A DNA stretch of 64,000 nt from Clostridium sp. CX1 (GTDB lineage: Bacteria; Bacillota; Clostridia; Clostridiales; Clostridiaceae), in contig NZ_JAODOO010000006.1 in assembly GCF_025398335.1 (NCBI RefSeq), positions 124,001 to 188,000 on the forward strand, written 5' to 3'. Position 1 is the first letter of the stretch. Each line of letters starts with the position of its first letter. Below, one piece after another: positions 1 to 8,523 of this stretch. The position numbers and the translations under genes were made by a program. The notes beneath the pieces were generated by a model. That model searched no databases and had not been told where the DNA came from. It saw only the letters and a list, made by a program, of their open reading frames with translations.

Positions 1-443
1 AAACCATTATAGAAATGCATTCTTATAACAATTATCAATGGGATGAAAACTACCCTCAGGAAAAGGATTTTATAAATGATATAAAAAATGATCACTTATT
101 TGCAGCGGAAAGTAATGGCAAGCTTGTAGGTTTTGTATGCATCAATGAAGTGGAACCATCAGAATATACTGGGTTGGACTGGTGTTTAAAGGAACCTGCT
201 ATGGTTATTCATAGAATGGCTGTTAACCCTGTCTACAGAAAAAATGGAGTTGGTACCTCGCTAATGGTTTTTGCTGAAAGTTTAGCTTTACAAAATAAAG
301 TAAGATATTTAAAAACAGATACTAATTCCTTAAATACAAAAATGAATTCCCTTTTCAAGAAATGTGGATATAGCTTTGTTGGAGAAATGAGCTTCCTTGG
401 AAAAGAATCTCCTTTTTATTGCTACGAGAAAATTTTAAAATAA
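1..443 (+). CDS. GNAT-family N-acetyltransferase (5' end outside window)
   Basis: This is the C-terminal part of a GCN5-related N-acetyltransferase, which moves an acetyl group from acetyl-CoA to an amine; the substrate cannot be told. The reading frame is open to base 3 (codons before the ATG at 15 read T-I-I-E), so that ATG is probably internal. The segment IHRMAVNPVYRKNGVGTSLM is the beta4-alpha3 acetyl-CoA pyrophosphate-binding motif A, and the last part (MNSLFKKCGYSFVGEM) is the usual motif B with its conserved Y/F. A hairpin follows the stop. It is the only plus-strand gene before xdhC and has no informative partner. The family call is firm; specificity is unknown. Confidence 0.8.
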   Translation, partial: TIIEMHSYNNYQWDENYPQEKDFINDIKNDHLFAAESNGKLVGFVCINEVEPSEYTGLDWCLKEPAMVIHRMAVNPVYRKNGVGTSLMVFAESLALQNKVRYLKTDTNSLNTKMNSLFKKCGYSFVGEMSFLGKESPFYCYEKILK

Positions 444-447
444 TTAA

Positions 448-489
448 ACTGTACATCTCCAATTTTTAAAAATATGGAAGATGTACAGT
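448..489 (+). terminator. Hairpin after GNAT gene
   Basis: Ten-base perfect inverted repeat (448-457 with 480-489, arms ACTGTACATC and GATGTACAGT) just after the GNAT stop. There is no clear U-tract on the plus strand, so it is a weak terminator or a transcript-end stabiliser. It lies between the GNAT stop and the 3' end of the minus-strand DUF3231 remnant. Confidence 0.45.
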
Positions 490-538
490 AATCCTTCTCA
501 GAAAATAACTAAGCAAAATACTTTCTTGTACTCTTTAT

Positions 539-822
539 TTAGACCTCTATTAATTTTTTTCTATCTATTGCATTAGGGACTTCTTCCAACCATTCATTAT
601 CAATCATTATATCAATACCATCCTTTGCGTACTTAGCAATTTCCGCTGCCAACCGAGTAAATGTGGCAGAAACATCAGCCCTCATAGACTAGGATCTTTA
701 ACTTTATTATTAAAATATGATAACAAACATTTTGATGCACTATTATTCATATATGTACTCCAAAGTTCACCTATTTCAGCAGCTGTTAAACTAATGTTTT
801 CTATATCATGTGATGTATTCAT
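539..822 (-). pseudogene. Decayed DUF3231-family gene (internal deletion)
   Basis: On the minus strand an ATG at 822, preceded by GGGAG, opens a frame that reads MNTSHDIENISLTAAEIGEL and continues with WSTYMNNSASK, then stops after about 46 codons near 683. A second frame then runs to the TAA at 539-541 and reads RLAAEIAKYAKDGIDIMIDN followed by GWLEE-like residues and a short tail. These match the N-terminal and C-terminal ends of DUF3231 proteins, small helical ferritin-like proteins of Bacilli and Clostridia. The roughly 200 or more middle residues are missing and the join is out of frame, so this is a remnant with a large internal deletion. Family recognition is from memory of the motif pattern. 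Confidence 0.65.
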
Positions 823-910
823 ATGTGCACCTCCCTTTTAATTCTTTATTATAATTCCACATTGCTTAACTAAGTATTCCATTGAAATTTTCAGTATTTT
901 TTCAAATATA

Positions 911-919
911 TGGTATAAT
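911..919 (+). promoter_or_regulatory. Extended -10 promoter element for xdhC
   Basis: TGGTATAAT fits the extended -10 form (TGn then TATAAT) 34 bases before the xdhC start. No well-spaced -35 is seen; TTGAAA at 882-887 is too far away. A strong ribosome site (GGGGG, 8 bases from the ATG) lies between. Confidence 0.5.
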
Positions 920-952
920 TTAATTAGTATACTTTTACAGGGGGATGAAAAC

Positions 953-2041
953 ATGGAAACAAATGTATATAAAGATTTATTAGAAAAAATTAATTCCGGG
1001 AAGAGGGCAGTTATGGTTACAATTCTAGATAGCAGTAATTATAATGTAGGCTCTTCCCAAAACAAAATGCTTTTTACACAGGAAAGCTTACTTGAATATA
1101 AAAAAGCATATAATTTTGATGAAACTATTTATGAAAAAGCCAGCTACGCCCTAGAAACTGGCACCCTCCAATTAGAAACTTCTGAAGAAAAAACATATTT
1201 AATTGAACCTTATTTTCCTGAACCTAATTTAATAGTTTTAGGTGGTGGACATATAGCTAAACCTTTAGCTGAATTTGGTGCTAGAGCAGGATTTTCAGTT
1301 ACAGTTATTGATGACAGACCATCCTTTGCTAACAAACACAGATTTCCTCATGCTGAAAAGGTAATCTGTGAAAGCTTTGAAAAGTGCTTCGACTTAATTA
1401 ATTTGAATGAATCTTCCTTTGTGGTTATTGTAACTAGAGGTCATAGGCACGACATGGATTGTCTTAGACAAGTACTAAAATACGATACTTCTTATGTAGG
1501 AATGATTGGTTCAAAGCGTCGTGTTAAAGGTGTTATGGAGCAATTGCAAAGGGAAGATTACTCTAAGGAAAAATTAAGTAAAGTTAATGCCCCTATAGGT
1601 CTTGAAATAGGTGCAGTTACTCCTGAAGAAATAGCCTTTTCCATCATATCCCAGGTTATTCAATACAGAAGGCTTGTTGACAGACGTACAGGTGTTATGA
1701 AAAGTTCAAAAACCAATTGGCCTGAGTTTGACAGAGATGTGCTAACAAGACTTAGCAAAGAAGAAAATGCACCAAAGACAGTGATTACAATTGTTTCTAC
1801 TAAGGGCTCTGTACCAAGGAAAGAAGGCGCAAAAATGCTTATAACCTCTCAAGGGGAAATTTTAGGAAGCATTGGCGGTGGCTGCAGTGAAGGGTCAGTA
1901 ATAAATACTGCTCGTTATATGCTAAGAGATACCATATCCTATCAAACTGAAGAAATAGATATGACAGGCTATATTGCAGAAGAAGAAGGTATGGTATGCG
2001 GTGGAATTATGAATGTAATTATAGAACGTTTTGATTTTTAA
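953..2041 (+). CDS. xdhC: XdhC/CoxI-family molybdoenzyme maturation protein
   Basis: XdhC proteins bind and insert the molybdenum cofactor (and help its sulfuration) into xanthine dehydrogenase-type hydroxylases in the cytoplasm. The 362-residue protein has an N-terminal partial CoxI-like segment (about 1-75), a Rossmann domain (about 90-235) with the nucleotide-binding motif VLGGGHIAKPLAEFGARAGF and VTRGHRHDMDCL, and a complete CoxI domain at the C-terminus (about 270-360) with STKGSVPRKEGAKML and IGGGCSEG. The usual family order is CoxI then Rossmann; here the full CoxI part is at the C-terminus. No molybdenum hydroxylase gene lies in the window, so its client is elsewhere. A stand-alone gene with its own promoter; the family call is firm, the client unknown. 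Confidence 0.85.
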   Translation: METNVYKDLLEKINSGKRAVMVTILDSSNYNVGSSQNKMLFTQESLLEYKKAYNFDETIYEKASYALETGTLQLETSEEKTYLIEPYFPEPNLIVLGGGHIAKPLAEFGARAGFSVTVIDDRPSFANKHRFPHAEKVICESFEKCFDLINLNESSFVVIVTRGHRHDMDCLRQVLKYDTSYVGMIGSKRRVKGVMEQLQREDYSKEKLSKVNAPIGLEIGAVTPEEIAFSIISQVIQYRRLVDRRTGVMKSSKTNWPEFDRDVLTRLSKEENAPKTVITIVSTKGSVPRKEGAKMLITSQGEILGSIGGGCSEGSVINTARYMLRDTISYQTEEIDMTGYIAEEEGMVCGGIMNVIIERFDF

Positions 2042-2063
2042 AGTAGTGCGTTGACTTTTTTAT

Positions 2064-2097
2064 AAAAAAAACGGTTGAGGACAAATCTACCTCAACC
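2064..2097 (-). terminator. Terminator of the sulfate assimilation operon
   Basis: Perfect 8-bp stem (2090-2097 with 2073-2080, GGTTGAGG/CCTCAACC) followed on the minus strand by a run of eight T (2071-2064). It ends transcription after cysN and could also serve xdhC from the other side. Confidence 0.85.
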
Positions 2098-2166
2098 TAT
2101 ATGTTTATACTTTATTCTTTTTTATCTATTCCTTCAAACAGATACCTTATGCCACCTACTAATAAA

Positions 2167-3870
2167 CTATATTGCCCAGAAATTGCTGTGAAATATTACT
2201 CTTCTATAAGTCTCTAGGCTAACCCATTTATTTAAGAATTTTATTTCATCTTCTTCGTTCATTTCCTTATACTCATTTAAAAATTTCAAAACTTCCTCAT
2301 TTGAATTTACCTTAACAGCAAAGCCTCTACCATTAACAATAGTTACTCCTGTATACTGATATTCGTCAATTGATTGAATATCAGCAATCTTCTTGTCTCG
2401 AACCTTAATCGCCACCCAGTCACGGAGAACTAAGATATCAATAGTATCTGGATAGTGATAGCTTTCACCTTTAACTGGAATATTATCTCCAACTGTATAG
2501 GTATGCTCTATTGGTTTGTATTTTGATAAGGATAAACTTTCTGTATTATAGTAAAACTCTTCAAAAACATCTCCTCTTGCCTTTAAGCCATTATATTGGA
2601 AGGCAACATTATCACTGTTATTGTTATTCTGATTTAGAATACTTTCTACAACGCCACAGGCCGATGTCATATTAGTAATACGATCAATTAATATAAGTTC
2701 TCCTAGTGTTTTATGTACATTGAACTTGTCTACTACAATCTTCTCAGAAAGTGAAATATTACATACTGCTATTTCGTTTTTCTTTAAGAATCCCGCTGTC
2801 AAATGTTCTCCTGTATTTACATCGATCTTATATTTTACTTCTGTAACAACAGCTGGCAGCACTTTCGTTCCTAGTTTTACAAAATAATCCTTACCAGCTA
2901 TTAATTCAGAATCATCCATCCAAAGAATAGTTGCGGTAAACAAATTGGTTGTTGAAAGCTCTGCATCCTTTGTAAGTACACAGCCTCTAGATACATCCAC
3001 TTCTTTATTAAGCTGTATTGTAACAGGTTGTCCTTTTTCTGCCCTTTCTACCTCTTTATCTGTTATATGAATGCTTTTCACTAATGCCTTTTCAGTACTA
3101 GGAAGTGTTACCACTTCATCTCCTACCGCAATAGTCCCAGCTTCAATCTGCCCCTGAAAACCTCTAAAGGCGTGATTTGGCCTACATACCCTCTGTACTG
3201 GCATATAAAAGCCTTTCTCCTCAGAATCCCTTTCTATATTTACGTCTTCAAGGTAAGGTAAGATAGCTTTTCCTGTGTACCACTGCATATTCTCTGATTT
3301 CTTGGTAACATTATCCCCTTCTGTAGCTGATATTGGAATGATTTGAACACTTTCCAAAGAAAGCTCCTTCTCCAATGTTCTGATTTCTTCTTCAATTTCT
3401 AAAAATCTTTCATGGTTATATCCCACCAAATCCATTTTATTTACAGCAAATACAAAATGTTTAATTCCCATTAAGGAACAAATTCTTGCGTGCCTTCTTG
3501 TTTGAACAAGTACCCCTTGTTTTGCATCTACAAGTATGATGGCAAGGTCTGCAAAGGATGCGCCAACTGCCATGTTTCTTGTATACTCTTCGTGGCCTGG
3601 TGTGTCAGCTACAATAAAACCTCTATTATCTGTTGTAAAATAACGGTAGGCAACATCAATTGTAATACCCTGTTCACGCTCTGCCATAAGTCCATCTAAT
3701 AATAAAGAATAATCAATTGCCCCTTCACGACTGCCAACCTTACTATCTAATTCCAAGGCTTTTTCCTGATCTGCATATAAAAGCTTTGCATCATATAAAA
3801 TATGTCCAATAAGAGTTGATTTTCCATCATCCACACTACCGCAGGTTATAAATTTTAATAAGCTTTTCAT
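2167..3870 (-). CDS. cysN: Sulfate adenylyltransferase subunit 1, GTPase (CysN)
   Basis: CysN is the regulatory GTPase of ATP sulfurylase; GTP hydrolysis drives formation of adenylyl sulfate (APS) by CysD. The N-terminus is an EF-Tu-type G domain: P-loop GSVDDGKSTL (about residues 11-20), DTPGHEEYTRNM (G3) and NKMDL (G4), followed by beta-barrel domains. At 567 residues it is about 90 longer than E. coli CysN (475); the extra C-terminal part (from about 475, near DTIDILVLRDWVAIKV) has no P-loop, so it is not the fused APS kinase of CysNC enzymes. The gene starts one base after cysD and is the last of the SAM-riboswitch operon, followed by a strong terminator. Confidence 0.95.
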   Translation of the reverse strand: MKSLLKFITCGSVDDGKSTLIGHILYDAKLLYADQEKALELDSKVGSREGAIDYSLLLDGLMAEREQGITIDVAYRYFTTDNRGFIVADTPGHEEYTRNMAVGASFADLAIILVDAKQGVLVQTRRHARICSLMGIKHFVFAVNKMDLVGYNHERFLEIEEEIRTLEKELSLESVQIIPISATEGDNVTKKSENMQWYTGKAILPYLEDVNIERDSEEKGFYMPVQRVCRPNHAFRGFQGQIEAGTIAVGDEVVTLPSTEKALVKSIHITDKEVERAEKGQPVTIQLNKEVDVSRGCVLTKDAELSTTNLFTATILWMDDSELIAGKDYFVKLGTKVLPAVVTEVKYKIDVNTGEHLTAGFLKKNEIAVCNISLSEKIVVDKFNVHKTLGELILIDRITNMTSACGVVESILNQNNNNSDNVAFQYNGLKARGDVFEEFYYNTESLSLSKYKPIEHTYTVGDNIPVKGESYHYPDTIDILVLRDWVAIKVRDKKIADIQSIDEYQYTGVTIVNGRGFAVKVNSNEEVLKFLNEYKEMNEEDEIKFLNKWVSLETYRRVIFHSNFWAI

Positions 3871-3871
3871 A

Positions 3872-4771
3872 TTAGAAATACCCCTCTCTCTTTCTTCTTT
3901 CCATACTACCTACTTCTTCAGTATCAATAACACGAGTGGTTCTCTCAGAGGACACCGCACTTAATGTTTCCTCAATAATTTCATCTAAGGTAGTAGCTTC
4001 TGATTCCATTCCTCCTGTAAGGGGATAGCATCCTAAAGTTCTAAAACGAACTCTTTTATGTTCAATTTTTTCTCCTGGCAACAGCCTCATTCTATCATCA
4101 TCTACCATGATGATATTCCCATCCCTGTATACCACTGGACGTTCTTTAGCAAAATATAAGGACACTATATCGATATTTTCTCTTTTAATATATTGCCAGA
4201 TATCTCTTTCTGTCCAGTTTGAAATAGGAAAAACTCTTATACTTTCACCTTTATTAATCTTTGTATTATAAAGTTTCCACATCTCTGGTCTTTGGTTCTT
4301 TGGGTCCCAGGCCTGTGCCTCGTTACGGAAGGAAAAAATTCTTTCTTTTGCACGAGACTTTTCTTCATCACGACGGCCTCCACCAAAGGCTGCTGTAAAG
4401 CCATATTTTTTCAATCCTTGCTTTAAAGCCTGTGTCTTTAAAATATCTGTATAAGCGGAACCATGATCGAAGGGATTGATTCCTTCCCTTAAAGCCTCTT
4501 CATTCCTATGAACAAGCATTTCTATCCCTAATTCCTTTGCTCTTCTATCACGAAACTCCGTCATTTCTTTAAACTTCCACGTGGTATCAATGTGTAGAAA
4601 AGGAAAAGGTGGTTTCTCAGGGTAAAATGCCTTCATGGCAAGATGTAACATAACAGAACTGTCTTTTCCTATTGAATATAACATTACTGGTTTTTCACAT
4701 TCAGCAGCAACTTCACGGATAATATATATGGCTTCTGCTTCTAATTTATCAAGGTGTGATAATTCACTCAT
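3872..4771 (-). CDS. cysD: Sulfate adenylyltransferase subunit 2 (CysD)
   Basis: CysD is the catalytic subunit of ATP sulfurylase (sulfate + ATP to APS + PPi). The 299-residue length is normal. The PP-loop pyrophosphate motif appears as [13 protein letters not shown] (about residues 32-44), followed by [13 protein letters not shown], the family signature [16 protein letters not shown] (about 131-146) and the C-terminal [13 protein letters not shown]. The start is the ATG at 4771 and translation is probably coupled to cysN, with a one-base gap. Product feeds the AprA/AprB-like reductase encoded just upstream. Confidence 0.95.
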   Translation of the reverse strand: MSELSHLDKLEAEAIYIIREVAAECEKPVMLYSIGKDSSVMLHLAMKAFYPEKPPFPFLHIDTTWKFKEMTEFRDRRAKELGIEMLVHRNEEALREGINPFDHGSAYTDILKTQALKQGLKKYGFTAAFGGGRRDEEKSRAKERIFSFRNEAQAWDPKNQRPEMWKLYNTKINKGESIRVFPISNWTERDIWQYIKRENIDIVSLYFAKERPVVYRDGNIIMVDDDRMRLLPGEKIEHKRVRFRTLGCYPLTGGMESEATTLDEIIEETLSAVSSERTTRVIDTEEVGSMERRKREGYF

Positions 4772-4842
4772 TATTAAATCCTCCTATTATTCCTATTTAT
4801 TTTTCACTGCTATTCTCTGATTTAATATAACTGAGGCCTTTT

Positions 4843-5157
4843 TTAGTATTTATTAGAATCCTTACGGTTTACATCAATAGAATGAAGCTTTCCATCAGTC
4901 TTTTCAATATTCCAATGAATAACGTCACCTTCTGACACAGCAGTTAGGCGGCTTCCTCTTCCCCCCATATCTGCTCCTAGATATAAGTAAATTGCAGATT
5001 TGTTACATTCTTTTACACAAGAACAGCATCCCCAACAGTCCTTTGGATATTTTATATAGGCCTTTCCATCGCTATCTAGCTTTATAAGACTTCCAGGGCA
5101 GACAGATAGACATTTTTTACAGCCTACACATTTTTCTTTATTAATTTTTATGCTCAT
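4843..5157 (-). CDS. AprB-like 2x[4Fe-4S] ferredoxin subunit of APS reductase
   Basis: A small ferredoxin-type protein with two [4Fe-4S] motifs: CVGCKKCLSVCP near the N-terminus and CWGCCSCVKEC around residues 40-52, then a C-terminal tail like that of the beta subunit of adenylylsulfate reductase. It should pass electrons to the flavin of AprA for reduction of APS to sulfite and AMP. The frame could open at a GTG (5166), but AGAGGTG is correctly spaced from the ATG at 5157, so that start is chosen (104 residues). It overlaps the 3' end of the aprA-like gene by 17 bases, showing translational coupling. Confidence 0.87.
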   Translation of the reverse strand: MSIKINKEKCVGCKKCLSVCPGSLIKLDSDGKAYIKYPKDCWGCCSCVKECNKSAIYLYLGADMGGRGSRLTAVSEGDVIHWNIEKTDGKLHSIDVNRKDSNKY

Positions 5158-6847
5158 ATGTCTCACCTCTTCCCACTAAATCTCTGCCAAATGTAGTAAG
5201 CTTTCCATTTACAAGCCTTGAGTTGACATATTTAAGCCATTCATCACTTTTCTTTGGATAATCAAGATTTTCCGCAAAACTGTGCCATCTAGTTTCTTTT
5301 CTCGCTCTTAAATGGGCAATCACTGATTTGCAGAGAGTTAGTCTTTCTCTTAGCTCATATATAAACATCAACTGGTGCATATCCTCTGCATGTAGGTTAT
5401 TGCTTAGTTCAGTAATCTGTTCAATTTTTTCTTCCGCTAGTATAAGCTGTTTTTCATTGAATTGGTAATTGCTGCCAATTCCCCCTGCATAGGTATCCAT
5501 TACCTTTTGCATAGCCTCCTCTAGTTCTTCCGTAGAGAATATAGGATTCTTAAAATTTAATGTCTTTTCTACTTCCTCTTTTTTTAACGCTATAAGTAAA
5601 TCTTCCTCTGCTTTTGATAAATCAACAGTATTAATTTCATTCTTTTCTATTTCCTCTACTGCAGCTTTTGCTGCAATTTCACCTTCCACCAATGCACCTG
5701 TAACATACTTTTGTGGACAGCCACCTGCTACATCACCTGCTGCAAAAAGGCCTTTAATTGTGGTTTGTCGTTTTGTATCAACCCAATAACCGCTTGCAGT
5801 GTGACCTCCTACTATATACGGCTCTGTTCCTTCAATTTCCACATTCTGTTCACTTGGATTCTTCCCTGCTTCTACCCACTTAAGAGTTTGACTTGGTGCC
5901 ATATTTAAGTATGCTTTTTTCAATTCTTCATCCTGAGAAGTACTAATACCTTCTGTTCTTAAATAGCAAGGTCCTCTACCCTCCTGGTTTTCCTTTACCG
6001 TTCCATATACTCTTTCAGAAGTAGTAAGACCATATTTTGTCTCATAAACCTCTCCTTTTGAGTTAACCTGCTTAGCTCCTACGCCCTGTGCAATAGTTCC
6101 AGTAGGAGCTATAGTATCTTTACACCTTAATGCAATAAATCTCATCTCAAAGGTAGTCATCTCCGCACCAGCACGAATTCCCATAGCATAGCCTGCTCCA
6201 GTATTGAAAGGCGGATACCACATCTTGTGTCTTGAAAAACCTGGGTTATTAGGTTTATACAATCCTGCTGCACCGCCAGTAGCACATATTACTTTTTTTG
6301 CCCTAATTTCATAAAGAATCTCCTCTTCCACCCCGACTGCAAAGGCTCCTAGTATCTGATTGTTTTTTACAATATAATCAATGACGTTGACCTGATTCAT
6401 AACCGTTACATTAGGTAGCTTTTTCACTGCACTTGCTAAAATAGGCTTTATATTCTCTCCATTAATTTTTATGTTTCGATTTCCTCTGGCTACGTACTCT
6501 CCATTTTCATCTTTTAAAATAACAAGTCCTAAATCCTCAAGTTTTTTAGTCACTCTATTTAAGCCCTGGCACATTGTAAGAAGCAAATCTTCTCTTACAA
6601 TATTATCTGCATCCTTCTTTGCATAATCTACATAGTCTTCCGGTGTTCTACCCTTTACAATATAAGCATTAATTGCATTGACTCCAGCTGCCAGACAGCC
6701 ACTTCTTTTAATATTGGCTTTTTCAAGAATTAGTACTGAAGCATTGGAATGTTCTGCTATAGTCAAGGCAGCGTAGCAGCCTGCAGTACCTCCACCGATA
6801 ATTAAAATATCCGTTTGTAGCTGTTTTACTTTTACTTCTTTTTTCAT
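5141..6847 (-). CDS. AprA-like adenylylsulfate reductase, FAD subunit
   Basis: 568-residue flavoprotein of the fumarate reductase/AprA family. The N-terminus has the FAD dinucleotide motif IIGGGTAGCYAAL (about 16-28), followed by the AprA-like GRTPEDYVDYAKKDADNI; a later ATGGAAGLY and the FAD-binding LFAAGDVAGG (about 368-377) complete the cofactor fold. It reduces APS to sulfite with the AprB-like partner. Dissimilatory sulfate reducers use the same pair, but here it sits with CysDN and a siroheme sulfite reductase under a SAM riboswitch, which points to assimilation, as known in clostridia. A succinate dehydrogenase-like function is the alternative, made unlikely by the operon. Confidence 0.88.
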   Translation of the reverse strand: MKKEVKVKQLQTDILIIGGGTAGCYAALTIAEHSNASVLILEKANIKRSGCLAAGVNAINAYIVKGRTPEDYVDYAKKDADNIVREDLLLTMCQGLNRVTKKLEDLGLVILKDENGEYVARGNRNIKINGENIKPILASAVKKLPNVTVMNQVNVIDYIVKNNQILGAFAVGVEEEILYEIRAKKVICATGGAAGLYKPNNPGFSRHKMWYPPFNTGAGYAMGIRAGAEMTTFEMRFIALRCKDTIAPTGTIAQGVGAKQVNSKGEVYETKYGLTTSERVYGTVKENQEGRGPCYLRTEGISTSQDEELKKAYLNMAPSQTLKWVEAGKNPSEQNVEIEGTEPYIVGGHTASGYWVDTKRQTTIKGLFAAGDVAGGCPQKYVTGALVEGEIAAKAAVEEIEKNEINTVDLSKAEEDLLIALKKEEVEKTLNFKNPIFSTEELEEAMQKVMDTYAGGIGSNYQFNEKQLILAEEKIEQITELSNNLHAEDMHQLMFIYELRERLTLCKSVIAHLRARKETRWHSFAENLDYPKKSDEWLKYVNSRLVNGKLTTFGRDLVGRGETYEHKN

Positions 6848-6963
6848 AGGCCACTCCTTTTTACATAATCATTTATAGAACATTTTCATAGATAAACAAA
6901 CTAAAGTTTCACCTATTCACAATATACCCCAGCAGGTAAGCACAACTCTAAATTTGTTTATGC

Positions 6964-7731
6964 CTAAGCTTTTCCCAATCCAAATTTTCGTCTTATAGAG
7001 GATTCAATATTTTCAAACACAATTCTATCTATTAAAAGCCCAATTACGATAATTACTACCATAACGGCTACAATTTCGTTTATATCGTTATATTTCTTTC
7101 CATGGGTTAATATCTCTCCTAGTCCGCTCATGGAAGAAGCTATCATTTCTCCAGCAATAAGTCCCCTCCAAGCAAAAGCCCATCCTTGTTTTATTCCTGA
7201 TATAATAACCGGAATAGCTGCTGGGAAAATAACTTCCTTATACAAGGTATAGCCTTTAGCTCCCGTCATTTCTGCTACTCTAATATAATTAGGATTTAAA
7301 TTTTTAATACCACTTTCTATAGACATAGATACAGCAAAAACTGAACCTATGATTATTACAAAAAGAATTGCTTTTTCATTTAATCCAAACCATAAAACAG
7401 CAAAGGGTACCCAACATACATTAGGCATGGTTTGAAGAGCCCCTATTAACTTAGCAAAGTTATCTCTTGTAGTTTTAAGTTTCAACATGAATAATCCTAT
7501 AAGCAATCCTATAAAAAGAGAAATTACATATCCTGATAAAAGTCTCCTCAAACTTACCATAACTGCTGTGCCTAAAGTGCCACTTTCTATTAGCTTTGAA
7601 ATATTTTCAAAAACCTTTAGTGGAGAAGGAAAGTTAATAAACCTATAGGCCAATTCCCACACTACTACTATCATCATATAGAATAGAATCTTTTTCCAAA
7701 TTCCACCCTTCATCATATTCTGATTTTGCAA
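6964..7731 (-). CDS. ABC importer permease, SsuC/TauC type (sulfate or sulfonate)
   Basis: 255-residue membrane protein with about six transmembrane helices and the EAA loop (VAEMTGAKGYTLYKEVIFPAAIPVIISGIKQ in part), typical of the nitrate/sulfonate/taurine permease family. AAGGAGG inside the ATPase gene is 9 bases before a TTG at 7731 but 24 from the next ATG (7716), so the TTG start is preferred, giving an 89-base overlap with the ATPase gene. Given its operon the substrate is most likely sulfate or a sulfonate. No substrate-binding protein is encoded in the operon, which is unusual for this family. Confidence 0.85.
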   Translation of the reverse strand: MQNQNMMKGGIWKKILFYMMIVVVWELAYRFINFPSPLKVFENISKLIESGTLGTAVMVSLRRLLSGYVISLFIGLLIGLFMLKLKTTRDNFAKLIGALQTMPNVCWVPFAVLWFGLNEKAILFVIIIGSVFAVSMSIESGIKNLNPNYIRVAEMTGAKGYTLYKEVIFPAAIPVIISGIKQGWAFAWRGLIAGEMIASSMSGLGEILTHGKKYNDINEIVAVMVVIIVIGLLIDRIVFENIESSIRRKFGLGKA

Positions 7732-8482
7732 CCTTCTCCACCTCCTTTTTAAACTCTTTCATGATTTTAGATACCATATAAGTTACATCCATATTGGCTA
7801 TTTGTCGTGGTCTTGACAGTTGTATTCTAAACTCTTTCTTTTCTGAATCGAGGCTTGCTGGCATGAGAATAATTCTATCAGCTAAAAGTACAGCTTCCTC
7901 AATACTATGAGTTATAAATACCACTGTTTTTTTTGTGTTCCACCAAATTCTTTGAACCTCTAACTGAAGTAGTTCCCTAGTTTGACTATCAAGAGATGAA
8001 AAAGGTTCATCCATAAGCAGTATATTTGAATCTAAACAAAGTGCTCTAGCAATGGATACTCTTTGCTTCATCCCTCCAGAAAGTTCATGGACAAAAGAAT
8101 CTTTAAACTTTGTAAGATGCATCATTTCTAAATACTTTAATGCTCTTTCTCTTCTTTCACTTTTAGGAATTCCTGCAACCTTCATTCCAAATTCCACGTT
8201 ATCTATAACCTTTAACCAAGGAAAAAGTGCATGTTCTTGAAATACAACTGCTCTATCTGGCCCTGGAGAGTTTACCTCTTTTCCATCAAGAAGTACTTTT
8301 CCTTCTGTAACTTTTTCAAAACCAGCTATTATATTTAGAAGTGTTGACTTTCCACATCCTGATGGTCCTAAAATACACACAAATTCTCCATCATTTACAG
8401 TTAAATCTATATTTCTTAGTATTTCAAACTCCTTATTAGCTCTTTTATATTTCTTACTTACAGCCTCAATTCTTAGACTCAA
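7643..8482 (-). CDS. ABC importer ATPase, SsuB/TauB type
   Basis: 279-residue ABC ATPase that energises the SsuC-like permease. Walker A GPSGCGKST (about 39-47), Q-loop VFQEHALFPW, signature LSGGMKQR and Walker B ILLMDEPFSSLD are all intact, as is the H-loop FITHSIEEA. The start is a TTG at 8482, eight bases after GGAGG. The C-terminal tail (about 25 residues past the usual end of the family) is encoded in the stretch that overlaps the permease gene. It follows the sulfite reductase gene by 41 bases in the SAM-riboswitch operon. Sulfur-compound uptake is inferred from context. Confidence 0.87.
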   Translation of the reverse strand: MSLRIEAVSKKYKRANKEFEILRNIDLTVNDGEFVCILGPSGCGKSTLLNIIAGFEKVTEGKVLLDGKEVNSPGPDRAVVFQEHALFPWLKVIDNVEFGMKVAGIPKSERRERALKYLEMMHLTKFKDSFVHELSGGMKQRVSIARALCLDSNILLMDEPFSSLDSQTRELLQLEVQRIWWNTKKTVVFITHSIEEAVLLADRIILMPASLDSEKKEFRIQLSRPRQIANMDVTYMVSKIMKEFKKEVEKVAKSEYDEGWNLEKDSILYDDSSSVGIGL

Positions 8483-8523
8483 ACTTTCCCCCTCCTAAAC
8501 ATTTATACAACTATTTGCAACAC

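Noticed and set aside
2167-3870. CysNC fusion with APS kinase
   Set aside because: The C-terminal extension lacks a second P-loop.
5158-5166. GTG start for the AprB-like protein
   Set aside because: Its ribosome site would overlap the start; AGAGGTG is correctly spaced to the ATG at 5157.
5141-6847. Fumarate reductase or aspartate oxidase
   Set aside because: AprA-like N-terminal segments, and the AprB-like, CysDN and sulfite reductase neighbours, point to APS reductase.
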